From NCBI RefSeq assembly GCF_014805625.2, contig NW_023998414.1:40435794-40499793 (forward strand): a DNA stretch of 64,000 nucleotides. Direction: 5' to 3'. Below, piece after piece: positions 63,977 through 64,000 of this stretch. The notes under the pieces are model-generated. The model saw only the letters and a program-made list of their open reading frames with translations. It was not told the DNA's origin and ran no database searches. Each line of letters begins with the position of its first letter. Position 1 is the stretch's first letter. Source of the stretch: Glossina fuscipes (lineage: Eukaryota > Arthropoda > Insecta > Diptera > Glossinidae). The translations under genes were made by a program, and so were the position numbers.

Positions 63977-64000
63977 TTCATCATCATCATCATCATCATC
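63977..64000 (+). repeat. (TCA)n microsatellite at window edge
   Basis: Repeated TCA up to the last base, likely continuing outside. Confidence 0.9.

Overview
The window is AT-rich eukaryotic DNA with no operons and no ribosome binding sites. It is dense in microsatellites, long poly(A)/poly(T) runs, CAA/CAG-type intron strings and decayed transposable elements. The mariner remnants, tRNA-Arg-primed LTR, splice-site style and fly-like codon use suggest an insect, most likely a higher fly. A tephritid-type genome is a guess from overall texture, not something the sequence proves.

The only complete, recognisable gene is an intronless 272-codon triosephosphate-isomerase-like gene on the minus strand (57663-58481). 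It keeps the catalytic Asn/Lys/His/Glu set. It has lost or altered several otherwise near-invariant residues, carries one extra Thr in the dimer loop, and has an added C-terminal tail. It looks like a diverged retrocopy under constraint.

The rest reads as intergenic or long-intron sequence. A few stretches look like exons of unidentified split genes. The best are a 48-nt microexon with strong splice sites (10323-10370) and a phase-compatible terminal exon (21931-22018) on the plus strand, and terminal-exon candidates at 37509-37730 and 42854-43016 on the minus strand. These rest on splice signals and open frames only.

Mobile DNA by region: 1.7-2.4 kb holds a gypsy-type pol fragment. 5.2 and 13.3 kb hold tRNA-like SINE traces. 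9.4-9.8 kb is a deleted mariner with TIRs and TA flanks. 18, 24, 26.5-27.1, 33.3-34.0, 47.3-48.0 and 59.7-60.2 kb hold copies of one dispersed inverted-repeat family, here called R1. A second family (R2) sits at 4.1, 41.3, 47.1 and 62.5 kb. At 29.8-30.2 kb there is a mariner fragment that an LTR seems to have entered (30217-30721); the LTR is followed by three copies of a tRNA-Arg primer-binding site. Further mariner remnants lie at 49.9-50.5, 52.2-52.8 and 55.9-56.3 kb, and a gypsy-type integrase tail lies just downstream of the TPI-like gene at 56.6-57.2 kb. The window begins in an (AGT)n array and ends in a (TCA)n array.
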